A DNA stretch of 64,000 nt from Pseudoalteromonas prydzensis (lineage in GTDB: Bacteria; Pseudomonadota; Gammaproteobacteria; Enterobacterales; Alteromonadaceae): NCBI RefSeq assembly GCF_011050055.1, contig NZ_DRGM01000076.1, positions 62,001 through 126,000 on the forward strand. Direction: 5' to 3'. The stretch's first letter is position 1. Every line of letters begins with the position of its first letter. Made by a program: the position numbers and the translations under genes. Positions 30,102-38,801 of the stretch are shown here, piece after piece. The notes under the pieces are model-generated. The model did no database searches. It had not been told where the DNA came from and was given only the letters and a program-made list of their open reading frames with translations.

Positions 30102-30983
30102 TTAGGGGGTCGTAAATGCCGCGCTCAGGGTGTCAATTAAGGCGCGTACCGTGGCTGATAAGTGTTTACGAGACGGGTAAAGCACATAAATTTTCATCGG
30201 GTTTAACGTCCACTCGGGCAATACCTGCTGTAAGCGTCCGTCACTAATAAATGGATCAGCTAAATAGTTTGGTTGCACAGCAATCCCGCCATCATGCACA
30301 GCGGCGTACAGTAGGGTGGTGGCCTCGTTAGCGGTGAGCTTGCACTTTACATCAACAGATTGAAACTGCGCCTGCTTACGTAAATGCCAAACATGACGGT
30401 CAAAATTTTTATAACCTAAACACTGATGAGTGGTTAATTGTTTTGGTTCAGTGATTGGCGGATAGTCGCTTAAATAACGCGGTGATGCCACCAATATCGA
30501 GTCGCAAACAGCAATGGGTTTACCAATTAACGATGGATCAGGATTAGCCGCTATGCGTATCGCAAGATCAATGCGCTGTGCAATAAGATCCGTGGTCGAG
30601 TCTTGTAAGTCAATATCAATGTGTACCTTAGGATGGCGCTTCATAAACTCGGTAAACACTTTAACCAACTGCGCATAACCCAGTGACATACTGGTTGCAA
30701 CCCTAATTTGCCCCGACAGCTCATGTTGATTTTGAGTTTGCAAAACCAAGCTATTCGCTTGCGCTAACCACTGCTCTATTTCTGGCAAACAGGCTGCCCC
30801 TGCTGATGTGAGAGTCACTTTGCGGGTAGTACGATGCAGTAATCGGGTATTGAGCCACGCTTCTACTGATTCAATATTGCGCGTAACCATAGGCCGCGAC
30901 ATTTCTAGCCGCTCTGCGGTGGCAGTAAAGCTGCCGGAATAGGCAACATCAACAAATACCCTTGCAGCAGTGAGTTTATCCAT
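30102..30983 (-). CDS. LysR-family regulator
   Basis: The 293-residue protein has the LysR DNA-binding domain at the start (MDKLTAARVFVDVAYSGSFTATAERLEM; RPMVTRNIESVEAWLNTRLLHRTTR). It resembles the large AaeR/PA0477 group, whose members control a nearby divergent gene. The divergent gene pair 31087-32564 (MBL-fold and DsbA-like) is about 100 bp away and is its likely target. Confidence 0.88.
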   Translation of the reverse strand: MDKLTAARVFVDVAYSGSFTATAERLEMSRPMVTRNIESVEAWLNTRLLHRTTRKVTLTSAGAACLPEIEQWLAQANSLVLQTQNQHELSGQIRVATSMSLGYAQLVKVFTEFMKRHPKVHIDIDLQDSTTDLIAQRIDLAIRIAANPDPSLIGKPIAVCDSILVASPRYLSDYPPITEPKQLTTHQCLGYKNFDRHVWHLRKQAQFQSVDVKCKLTANEATTLLYAAVHDGGIAVQPNYLADPFISDGRLQQVLPEWTLNPMKIYVLYPSRKHLSATVRALIDTLSAAFTTP

Positions 30984-31086
30984 AGCATTTGCTCGATTTA
31001 AGAAACAATGATGCTAATTATTGGTTGTTTTTCTGAACATATCAAACCTTTATTATGCTCTCATTCACAACCAAGCAGAGAAAATA

Positions 31087-31950
31087 ATGAAAACACTTAC
31101 ACTTTTGCTCAGTACACTATTAGCAACTAACATCGCAGTCGCAAAAGATAATCAACTCACCCTTGATGTATACAATGCCGACAGCAACAGCTTTCATGTA
31201 AATGCCACGCTTGTTTATGGCGAGCGCGATGCAATATTAGTTGATACTGGTTTTACTAAAGCCGATGCGTTGCGCATTGCCGCTAAAGTAATTGATTCAG
31301 GCAAACAGCTAAAAACGATTTTTATTAGCCAAGCCGATCCTGACTACTACTTTGGCGCAGAAGTGCTGCATCAGCTATTTCCTGAAGCAAACATAATTAC
31401 TACGCCAGCAGTACAAAAAGTCATTGCAGCAAAAAACCAAGATAAAGTGGCATATTGGGCGCCGAAAATGGCGAGTAATGCTCCTCAAACACCGATATTG
31501 CCAACCGCCTATAACGGCAATACGTTGCAATTAGAAAGTCATACGATTGAAATTCGCGGCACTAACGGTGAGCAAAGTCATCGTCCTTACTTATGGATAC
31601 CCGACAACAAGACTATTTTAGGTAATGTTGCCATTTATGGTGACGTACACTTATGGATGGCAGATGCACAAACAGACGCAGAGCAAACCGCTTGGGCAAA
31701 GCAGCTGCAAGAGATGCAGGCGCTGCAACCCGATATAGTGATCCCAGGTCATATGAAGCCAGGCAGCAAACTTGACGCCAGTCATATCAACTTTTCTAGC
31801 ACTTATTTAAAAGACTTTGCCCAAGCGAAGCAGCAAAGCAATAACAGCAAGATGTTGATAGACAAAATGACTCAATCATACTCTGACGCTATATTGCCAA
31901 TGGCATTATCAATTGGCGCTCAAGTACATACAGGTGAAATGACATGGTAA
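31087..31950 (+). CDS. Exported metallo-beta-lactamase-fold protein with degenerate metal site
   Basis: From the ATG at 31087 the protein has 287 residues and a signal peptide (about 1-19, ending VAVA-like: NIAVAK). The fold is of the MBL type (ILVDTGFTKADALRIAAKVI; WIPDNKTILGNVAIYGDVH; VIPGHMKPGS). The metal motif HxHxDH is read as SQADPDYY (81-88), so three of its four usual residues are changed to Gln82, Asp84 and Tyr87. It may have lost catalysis or use another metal arrangement. It overlaps the next gene by seven bases, indicating one operon. Confidence 0.8.
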   Translation: MKTLTLLLSTLLATNIAVAKDNQLTLDVYNADSNSFHVNATLVYGERDAILVDTGFTKADALRIAAKVIDSGKQLKTIFISQADPDYYFGAEVLHQLFPEANIITTPAVQKVIAAKNQDKVAYWAPKMASNAPQTPILPTAYNGNTLQLESHTIEIRGTNGEQSHRPYLWIPDNKTILGNVAIYGDVHLWMADAQTDAEQTAWAKQLQEMQALQPDIVIPGHMKPGSKLDASHINFSSTYLKDFAQAKQQSNNSKMLIDKMTQSYSDAILPMALSIGAQVHTGEMTW

Positions 31951-32564
31951 CAATTCATTATTTTTATGATCCCATGTGTGGCTGGTGCTATGGTGCCACA
32001 CCTTTAATTGCTGCGCTCGCTGAGAATAAAGACGTGGCACTGCATTTTCATGCTGGCGGGATGATCGATAATACACTGATAGCAGCTAGTTTTCGTCAGC
32101 ATATTTTAGCCAGCGATACGCAAATAGCGCAGCTGACAGGTATGCCATTTGCTGCAGCCTATAAGCAACGTATAAAAGCTGAAAAAAACGTTATTTTTGA
32201 CTCGTACTTGCCAATACAAGCGATTATTGCGGCAAAAGAGCAAGGTATTACAGAATACACAACACTGAGTGCAATACAGCAATGCCACTATGTAAAAGGT
32301 TTGCCGGTTAATGAATTAACAACCCTAGTAACAATAGCTGAGCAGTTGGGCGTTGATGCAAAGCAATTTAAAACCGACATATTGGCAAATAAACAACCGG
32401 CTCTAGCACACATAGCGCATAGTAAAACCATGATGGCGACGTTGGCAGTACAAGGTTTTCCAACACTGTTAATTGAAACAGCAAATGGCTTTGAGCGCTT
32501 AGCACATAATGACTTTTATGGTGATATAAAACAGTGGCAAAGCTATATTAACAGTTACCTTTAA
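31944..32564 (+). CDS. DsbA-family (FrnE-like) thioredoxin-fold protein
   Basis: The 206-residue protein has a CGWC active site (Cys12, Cys15) at the start, a helical insertion, and a cis-proline region VQGFPTLLIE near residue 170. There is no signal peptide, so it is a cytoplasmic oxidoreductase like FrnE, which is linked to disulfide handling and stress. It overlaps the MBL-like gene by seven bases and is followed by a bidirectional hairpin. The regulator is probably the divergent LysR. Confidence 0.85.
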   Translation: MVTIHYFYDPMCGWCYGATPLIAALAENKDVALHFHAGGMIDNTLIAASFRQHILASDTQIAQLTGMPFAAAYKQRIKAEKNVIFDSYLPIQAIIAAKEQGITEYTTLSAIQQCHYVKGLPVNELTTLVTIAEQLGVDAKQFKTDILANKQPALAHIAHSKTMMATLAVQGFPTLLIETANGFERLAHNDFYGDIKQWQSYINSYL

Positions 32565-32575
32565 TAATATAAAAC

Positions 32576-32610
32576 AACACGCTTAACAGCAAAGCTAGGC
32601 TAAGCGTGTT
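32576..32610. terminator. Hairpin between convergent genes
   Basis: AACACGCTTA pairs with TAAGCGTGTT around a 15-base loop between the DsbA-like gene and the convergent LigB-type gene. The T-tract is weak, so it is a moderate terminator. Confidence 0.55.
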
Positions 32611-32615
32611 TGCTA

Positions 32616-33413
32616 TTATTGCCACAAATACATACTGGCTTGCTTATTAGCAATATTCAATTCAAACACCTCGCTACTTGCTCGCATAGCAGCACCATAA
32701 CACACATGCAGCGGTAACAAGTGTTCTTCTCTGGGATGATTAAAGCGTGCAGCAGGGGCTTGGCTCCACATTAATAGTTGCTGCTCGCGCTGTTGCTCGG
32801 TTAATGTTTGATCCGCGACTGTGTTTACCAGCCAATTTTCAAACGCCTGATTTTGCTGATTAACATCGCTTGATTGGGTCGTACCAAAAGCTCGCATATT
32901 ATGAAATGTAAAGCCTGAGCCAATAATTAAGAGATTATCGTAATCTACACTTTGCAGCGCTTTACCCAGTTGAAGATGTAGCAGAGGATCGAGGCTTGGA
33001 TGCAAGGATATTTGTACACATGGAATATCGGCCTCAGGAAACATTATTTTTAATGGTACAAACATGCCATGATCAAAGCCACGCTGGGTATCAAGGTTTG
33101 CAGCAATACCGTTACTTTGTAAGGCCTGCTGCACCTGCTCAGCAAGCTGAGGCTCACCAGCACAAGGGTAAGTTACTTGATACGCCTGCTCAGGAAAGCC
33201 GTAGTAATCATAAATCAACTTTGGTGTTGTTGAGGCTGTAATTGTAATAGGGTCTGCTTCAAAGTGAGCGCTGATCATTAAAATAGCACTAGGCTTGCTG
33301 ATTTTAGCAGCCACAGATTGCAAACAAGTCACCATCTCTTTATGGCTGGGTTCACCTAGCAGCGGTAATGGGCCGCCACCATGAGATAAAAAGAAAACAT
33401 TTGGTTGTTGCAT
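32616..33413 (-). CDS. LigB-type extradiol dioxygenase (4,5-DOPA dioxygenase-like)
   Basis: From the ATG at 33413 the protein has 265 residues and belongs to the class III extradiol dioxygenase family that includes E. coli YgiD. Conserved histidines are visible: His11 (LSHGGG), His50 (SAHFEADP) and His115 (FDHGMFVPL), with a later HNMRAFG. They should bind a zinc or iron that opens a catechol-type ring. The longer frame to 33500 has no ribosome site and runs against the downstream end of tpm. It belongs to a minus-strand group with tpm and a DUF2938 gene; the physiological substrate is unknown. Confidence 0.83.
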   Translation of the reverse strand: MQQPNVFFLSHGGGPLPLLGEPSHKEMVTCLQSVAAKISKPSAILMISAHFEADPITITASTTPKLIYDYYGFPEQAYQVTYPCAGEPQLAEQVQQALQSNGIAANLDTQRGFDHGMFVPLKIMFPEADIPCVQISLHPSLDPLLHLQLGKALQSVDYDNLLIIGSGFTFHNMRAFGTTQSSDVNQQNQAFENWLVNTVADQTLTEQQREQQLLMWSQAPAARFNHPREEHLLPLHVCYGAAMRASSEVFELNIANKQASMYLWQ

Positions 33414-33503
33414 AATAACCCTTAATTGATCTACGTGGTTATTATAATGCATGCACAAATCGCAATTAACTAGCCACAAAAATGCACAGCTAAAGTGCAA
33501 ATT

Positions 33504-34148
33504 CTAAGAAGCGCCAGAACTCATCAACCAAACAGTGATACTTGCAGGGGTAACGCCTTTAATACCTTGGCTTAATTTCTCGCAGCTGAGCATGTTTAAT
33601 GTGTACTGCTTTGCATAAATACTCTGTACTTCAGCCGCTGGTACACTATAAGGCGTGCCACTGCGCTGCGATTGGTCATACACACAGGTGATCAATAATT
33701 GCGGCGCAGCATGACTCAGGGTAATCAAATGTTGGGCGTATTGATTACGAATAGCGAAGGGCTGCGCCACCAATGCGCCGCGATCATAAATTGCATCAAC
33801 ATGATCTAAATGATCCGCTGTTAAAGCAAATACATCCCCTACCCAAATACAGATGCCCTGAGCCTGATACGCGGTAAGTAAACCGTGCTTAGTTACTTTT
33901 GGCGTGAGCGCTAATTCAATAAATAATTGCCGAATAGCAAGCTCACTGAGTTCAACACCCACCACGTACATGCCTTTATTAAGCAAATAATGAATATCGA
34001 CTGTTTTGCCACACAAAGGTACAAACACACGGCTATTTACAGGTAGATTTAAGTTAGTAAAATAACGATCTAAGCTTGGGTTTATATTACCGCTATGAAA
34101 GCCAATATCGTTACTTTGCCAGCGGTTTAGCCAATATTCTGCATGCAT
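33504..34148 (-). CDS. tpm: Thiopurine S-methyltransferase
   Basis: The 214-residue protein matches the bacterial thiopurine methyltransferase (TPMT) family from start (MHAEYWLNRWQSNDIGFH) to end. The SAM-binding region is RVFVPLCGKTVDIHYLLNKG and VVGVELSE (about 40-69). The family methylates thiopurines and selenium or tellurium compounds, and the tpm gene of Pseudomonas gives tellurite tolerance. It is followed by the LigB-type gene and preceded by a DUF2938 gene, nine bases apart, consistent with an operon. Confidence 0.9.
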   Translation of the reverse strand: MHAEYWLNRWQSNDIGFHSGNINPSLDRYFTNLNLPVNSRVFVPLCGKTVDIHYLLNKGMYVVGVELSELAIRQLFIELALTPKVTKHGLLTAYQAQGICIWVGDVFALTADHLDHVDAIYDRGALVAQPFAIRNQYAQHLITLSHAAPQLLITCVYDQSQRSGTPYSVPAAEVQSIYAKQYTLNMLSCEKLSQGIKGVTPASITVWLMSSGAS

Positions 34149-34157
34149 AGCGTCTCC

Positions 34158-34649
34158 TTAAAACTGTAATAACACAATTGCACTGAGATACAACCCCACG
34201 CCAAACACAGCATGAGATAAAATGCTTTTTCCGCGTGCAGCCATTGGTGCGGGCGTTTTAGCCGCAGCAATACCAAGCCCAAGGGCAGGCTGCATAACAA
34301 AAAAGGGCATAGCAACACTCAGCAGTCCAAACAACAGGGCAGGGGCTAAGCTCGGCGCAGCTAACCAGCTACTTGGCATCAATAATAAAAATAGCAGGGC
34401 AAAAATAACCCCAATTAAATAATGGCTAATCCACCCGATAGCACATTCGTTTTGCTGCGCAGCGGCATTATTAATAGCAAGGTGTTTAAACTGCCCATAG
34501 CGCATTAAACTTAACCAGCGACCCACCATACAATAATTTAAAGAACGTATAGCAAATTTGCTTAGCAATAATCCCCACACATCGAGTAACGCCGTTGCAC
34601 CAACTCCCATCACTATCACCGCCCACCAATCAATCGTTGCAAACATCAT
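34158..34649 (-). CDS. DUF2938-family membrane protein
   Basis: The 163-residue protein has four hydrophobic segments: the N-terminal one (WWAVIVMGVGATALLDVWG), a central pair (SHYLIGVIFALLFLLLMPS, PALLFGLLSVAMPFFVMQP) and a C-terminal one (HAVFGVGLYLSAIVLL). This pattern with NAAAQQNECAIGWISHYL fits DUF2938. The function is unknown. It is the first gene of the group with tpm and LigB and is divergent from a LysR gene 95 bp away, its likely regulator. Confidence 0.8.
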   Translation of the reverse strand: MMFATIDWWAVIVMGVGATALLDVWGLLLSKFAIRSLNYCMVGRWLSLMRYGQFKHLAINNAAAQQNECAIGWISHYLIGVIFALLFLLLMPSSWLAAPSLAPALLFGLLSVAMPFFVMQPALGLGIAAAKTPAPMAARGKSILSHAVFGVGLYLSAIVLLQF

Positions 34650-34744
34650 CTTCTCCTGTGCTGAAAATCTAAGCGCTATGATATAGAATTACAAAAACGT
34701 TAAATACAAAACTTTAATCAAACTTAAATTGCAAAAGTGGAATT

Positions 34745-35635
34745 ATGTTAGATGATATCGTGTTGTTTGTGCACATAGTGCAACAAGGTGGCTTATCTCA
34801 AGCGGGGGAATATTTATCTTTGCCTGCGGCAACCGTTACGCGGCGCTTACAGCGTCTGGAGTCACGCCTTGGCGAAAAGTTACTACACCGCTCGGCGCGC
34901 CAATGCACACTCACCCAGCAAGGGCAGGTTTACTATCAAAGTTACGCAAACTTAGTTGAGCAATTTGAACAAACTAGCCATCAACTCAATCAACAAAAAG
35001 AGCAACTTAGCGGAAAACTCAAAGTACTTGCGCCACTTAATATTTGTCATGGTTTTTTAAAGCCAATGTGGTTGTCGTTTTGTAAACAATACCCTGATAT
35101 ACAACTGGAGCTGATTTTAAATAACCAGCTTGAAGACATTATTAAAAGCCAAGCCGATTTAGCACTAAGAATAGGCCCACAAGTTGACTCGTTATTACAG
35201 CAAAAAAAGCTCGGCCAGGCTGATTCTATTTTAGTAGCGACACCCCATTATTTAGCCAGTGCCGCAGCACTCACTGAGCCAAGCGATCTTAAGCTGCATC
35301 GTTTAATTGGCACAACACTGAGAAATAAATGGCCGTTAAGCAATGTAAAAACACGCGCAAGTTATACGCATATGTGCCGCTTTAATAGTATTTATAACGA
35401 CACAAGCTTTGTAAAATACCAAGTCGCTGATCACCAAGGGGTAGGCTTGTTACCGCGTTTTGAAATTATCAACGAGCTAGATACGGGTGAATTAGTAAGG
35501 GTGTTGCCGATGTGGCAAAGCCACAGTCGCGAAATTTATGCTATTTGGCCAAGTGGTCGTTTACTTAGTAAAAAAGCGCTTTGTTTACGCGACTATATGC
35601 ATGCTTTTATTCAGGAGCAACTACCGCACGGTTAA
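34745..35635 (+). CDS. LysR-family regulator
   Basis: The 296-residue protein has the LysR helix-turn-helix (GGLSQAGEYLSLPAATVTRRLQRLE, about 15-39) and an effector domain. It is divergent from the DUF2938-tpm-LigB group and probably controls it. Its last four bases overlap the end of the convergent DJ-1-type gene. Confidence 0.88.
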   Translation: MLDDIVLFVHIVQQGGLSQAGEYLSLPAATVTRRLQRLESRLGEKLLHRSARQCTLTQQGQVYYQSYANLVEQFEQTSHQLNQQKEQLSGKLKVLAPLNICHGFLKPMWLSFCKQYPDIQLELILNNQLEDIIKSQADLALRIGPQVDSLLQQKKLGQADSILVATPHYLASAAALTEPSDLKLHRLIGTTLRNKWPLSNVKTRASYTHMCRFNSIYNDTSFVKYQVADHQGVGLLPRFEIINELDTGELVRVLPMWQSHSREIYAIWPSGRLLSKKALCLRDYMHAFIQEQLPHG

Positions 35636-36210
35636 ACATTTTTATGCCACTGATATTCCATTTGCTTTGCTGTAAGCTCGGCATGTTCAGGGCCTATCAA
35701 TTCTGCAACTAGCTGCAAACTCATATCAATGCCCGCAGAAATACCGCCAGAGGTGGTAAATTTACCTTGTGACAGCCAACGTTTATTGCTGATCACCGTT
35801 AAAGCTGGGAACATATCCGCGAGATCGCTTTGATCTTCCCAGTGTGTCGTCACCGTTAAGCCATCAAGTAAACCCGCTTTGGCCAGTAAAAATGCCCCCG
35901 TACACACGGAGGCGACCTTTGTAGCAGATGCTGCTGTTTCTCGTATCCAGTTAATTACATTTGGCTTTTCCAGCTCATGGCTATGCACCCCCCCTACAAC
36001 AATGAGTAAGTCAATCTGAGGATGATCGGCAAAACTGTAATGGGGGTTTACACTAAAGCCGCCACGCGCCATAACCGGCGTATTACTTTCAGCAATCAGG
36101 CTCACCTGCCAATCATTATTCGCTAATCGTTTCGCTGTACTAAACACTTCAAAAGGCCCTGAAAAATCCAATACCTCAGCGTCATCATAAATATAAATAC
36201 CAATGTTCAT
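35632..36210 (-). CDS. DJ-1/PfpI-family protein (isonitrile hydratase-like)
   Basis: From the ATG at 36210 the protein has 192 residues. The nucleophile elbow cysteine is Cys103 in KVASVCTGAFLLAKAGLLDG, with TTHWED following. This arrangement, with the DGLTVTTHW motif, matches the group of DJ-1 proteins that includes isonitrile hydratase and the N-terminal domains of AraC-type regulators. A TTG five codons upstream is less likely because the purine-rich GAGGGAAG lies within that stretch. The substrate is unclear. Confidence 0.82.
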   Translation of the reverse strand: MNIGIYIYDDAEVLDFSGPFEVFSTAKRLANNDWQVSLIAESNTPVMARGGFSVNPHYSFADHPQIDLLIVVGGVHSHELEKPNVINWIRETAASATKVASVCTGAFLLAKAGLLDGLTVTTHWEDQSDLADMFPALTVISNKRWLSQGKFTTSGGISAGIDMSLQLVAELIGPEHAELTAKQMEYQWHKNV

Positions 36211-36300
36211 TCGCTTCCCTCTCAAAAAGTAATTATTTAATATACGTGAGCCAAGATAACAAAGCCAAGTGCAATAAATTAATACAGCAAGCTGTATAAG

Positions 36301-37557
36301 TTAGCGTATTAATAAGCGAAAGGCTTTTTTACCCCGTTGTATAATCCAGTAGTGATCAAATAAAGCAAAACACTGGCTTAAAAAGTCGCTAGTCACAATA
36401 TCGCCATTAATTTTAATAGCCCCCTCGGCGAGTAATTGCTTCGCGATGCGTTTTGATTTTGCTAAACCGCAGGTGACCAACAGCGCTGACAACGCCTGCT
36501 CATTACCGACCTGATAGCGTTCTAAGCCGTCTAAAGCAAGCTGCTTAATATCGGTAATCGATAATTTTGTAGGCTCACCAGCAAACAATATATGTGTTAT
36601 GCGTTGTGCTGTTGCTAATCCTTGTTCACCATGAACAAATTGCGTAACTTGCTCAGCAAGAATTTGCTGTGCTTGCGGTTTGCCAGTTCGAGCGTGATCT
36701 TGACGTTCAATATGCGCTATCTGCTCTGTAGATAAAAACGTGTAGTAATTAAGAAAACGATAAACATCTTCATCTGGGGTATTAAGCCAAAACTGATAAA
36801 AAGCATAAGGCGACGTTTTAGCGGGATCGAGCCACACTGCACCACCTTCTGTTTTACCAAATTTAGTACCATCGGATTTAGTGATCAATGGCAACGTTAA
36901 GCCATACACTGCGCTATGATTAATGCGTCGAGTTAAATCAATGCCACTGACAATATTACCCCATTGGTCGCTGCCGCCAATTTGTAATTTACACCCAAAC
37001 TGCTTATTTAACTTAACAAAATCATAAGACTGCAATAAAGCATAGCTAAATTCAGTATAAGAGATCCCTTGCTCGGGACGCTGTAAACGCGACTTGACTG
37101 AATCACGATTGAGCATTGCATTAATCGTAAAGTGCTTACCAATATCACGCAGAAAATCGATAACATTAATGCCTGAAATCCACTCGGTATTATTAACTAT
37201 TGTCACGTTAGACCCACAATGCGTAGCCAATACACTGTGTATTTGCGTTGCAAGTTGACTCACCCAGTCTGCTACGGTTGCAAAGGTGTTTAAGTGACGC
37301 TCTGTTGCTTTAAAGCTAGGATCGCCAATCATGCCCGTCGCACCACCAATTAAGGCGATAATTTGGTGACCCGCATCATTAAAGCGTTTTAGCATCATAA
37401 GGGGGACTAAGTGGCCAATGTGCAAACTACCGGCTGTGGGATCAAAACCGCAATATACCGTTTGTGGCTGTTGAAGTAATTCGTTAAGCGCTGAAAAATT
37501 TGTGGTTTGTGCAATTAAGCCGCGTTGTTGCAGCTCTGCCATCAGTGTTTTGTTCAT
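36301..37557 (-). CDS. tyrS: Tyrosyl-tRNA synthetase
   Basis: The 418-residue protein charges tRNA-Tyr. The ATP-binding HIGH motif is His46-Ile-Gly-His49, and the KMSKS-type motif is [14 protein letters not shown] near residues 230-243. The C-terminal S4-like RNA-binding domain is [21 protein letters not shown]. It matches the E. coli type (424 residues) end to end. The ATG at 37557 is chosen; the frame extends to 37635 but without a start signal. It follows a LuxR-type gene with an 80-bp gap. On a chromid this may be either the only copy or a second tyrS. Confidence 0.96.
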   Translation of the reverse strand: MNKTLMAELQQRGLIAQTTNFSALNELLQQPQTVYCGFDPTAGSLHIGHLVPLMMLKRFNDAGHQIIALIGGATGMIGDPSFKATERHLNTFATVADWVSQLATQIHSVLATHCGSNVTIVNNTEWISGINVIDFLRDIGKHFTINAMLNRDSVKSRLQRPEQGISYTEFSYALLQSYDFVKLNKQFGCKLQIGGSDQWGNIVSGIDLTRRINHSAVYGLTLPLITKSDGTKFGKTEGGAVWLDPAKTSPYAFYQFWLNTPDEDVYRFLNYYTFLSTEQIAHIERQDHARTGKPQAQQILAEQVTQFVHGEQGLATAQRITHILFAGEPTKLSITDIKQLALDGLERYQVGNEQALSALLVTCGLAKSKRIAKQLLAEGAIKINGDIVTSDFLSQCFALFDHYWIIQRGKKAFRLLIR

Positions 37558-37637
37558 AGTAACCTCTACTGTGTGAATAAGTAGAGTAACGAGGCATAGT
37601 AACGAAAACGATATCCCTAAAGGGACACATATCAATA

Positions 37638-38435
37638 TTAGTCTGCAACAATTAAGTAACTAAGAAAGAACTGAAATAACTCACTCAATGATGACACATT
37701 CAGTTTTTCATAAATTTTTTTACGATGATTTTTTACCGTGCCAATCCCTATCCCCAATTGCCATGAAATCTCTTTAGAATCGAGTCCTTGCACTAATAAC
37801 GCTGTAATTTGCTGTTCGCGCTTTGTTAGTACCTGGCTGCCAATAGAAGTTAATGCGTGGGCAATTAGTTGACGAACTTCCAGCCGCTCAATAGGAGCAT
37901 CGGGCAAGCTAAATGGTGCATGTGCCCACTGCTGATGACACAAACTGCTAAGCAACTCAAACCCTGCCGTTAACCCATTAATGTCGTTTGCAGTAAAATG
38001 TGGTGTTTGTGTACGGCCAATATAAACCGCCACCCAGCGGCTCTGATCCAGTTTGACAGACAAACACAACTCATCGTGCCACGCCGTGTGTGCATAAAAC
38101 TCTCGCCGGTAGCTTTTATAATCAGCTAACGAGCCCGACACCTCTTTAAGAGTATAAACGCCTCCTGCGGATGCCTGCTGTATCGCTAGATAAAATGGGT
38201 CGTGCAAAAATGCATCGGTTAAGTAACGCTGGAACAGTAGTTCACGTGATTGATTAATCGAATCATAAAGATAAATAGGCCGTTTCGCCTCTTTGTAACC
38301 AACGATCACCGCTTCATCAAAAGCCACTATATGTTGTAATAAAGCGCAAAAATGATGGCTAAATATTGCGCTGTGCAATGCTGCAACAGCCTTGGCTATC
38401 GCTGCATAGTGATTTTGCGTTATGTTTACGCTCAT
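37638..38435 (-). CDS. LuxR-type helix-turn-helix regulator
   Basis: The 265-residue protein ends in a LuxR helix-turn-helix at about residues 200-258 ([47 protein letters not shown]). The N-terminal 190 residues have no autoinducer-binding signature I recognise. It lies between a cupin gene and tyrS on the same strand; the gap to tyrS is 80 bp. The effector is unknown. Confidence 0.85.
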   Translation of the reverse strand: MSVNITQNHYAAIAKAVAALHSAIFSHHFCALLQHIVAFDEAVIVGYKEAKRPIYLYDSINQSRELLFQRYLTDAFLHDPFYLAIQQASAGGVYTLKEVSGSLADYKSYRREFYAHTAWHDELCLSVKLDQSRWVAVYIGRTQTPHFTANDINGLTAGFELLSSLCHQQWAHAPFSLPDAPIERLEVRQLIAHALTSIGSQVLTKREQQITALLVQGLDSKEISWQLGIGIGTVKNHRKKIYEKLNVSSLSELFQFFLSYLIVAD

Positions 38436-38480
38436 TTTTGATAAAAGCCTGTAAGGTATAGCTAAAAGGCAAAAGCAGGT

Positions 38481-38792
38481 TTAAACACTGCCAGCAGACT
38501 CCACCACTAAAATACGTGCTTCGCCAATCGGGTGGGCGACATGCTCTGTACCGACCGAGGCATAAAATATATCACCGCTTTGCAATAACGCAGAATGGGT
38601 AACATCTGCAACTTTGTAAAACATATCAACTTCACCATCGAGTACCACAAACACTTCTTCGCCATCATTGATATGCCATTTATACGGCTGATCAGTCCAG
38701 TGTAAGCGGGTAGTAATACCGTTCATCGTTGCGATGTCTTTTGCTCCCCACGCCTTTGCTGCGGTAAATTGTTTAGCACGGATAATCTCCAT
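38481..38792 (-). CDS. Small cupin-domain protein
   Basis: The 103-residue protein is a single cupin barrel with both motifs recognisable: HINDGEEVFVVLDGEVDMFY (about 40-59) and ALLQSGDIFYASVGTEHVAHPI (about 68-89). These histidines and glutamates could bind one metal. It is on the same strand as the LuxR gene (45 bp away) and directly after rmuC (nine bases), so it may share their transcript. Function unknown. Confidence 0.82.
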   Translation of the reverse strand: MEIIRAKQFTAAKAWGAKDIATMNGITTRLHWTDQPYKWHINDGEEVFVVLDGEVDMFYKVADVTHSALLQSGDIFYASVGTEHVAHPIGEARILVVESAGSV

Positions 38793-38801
38793 TTATTTTC
38801 C

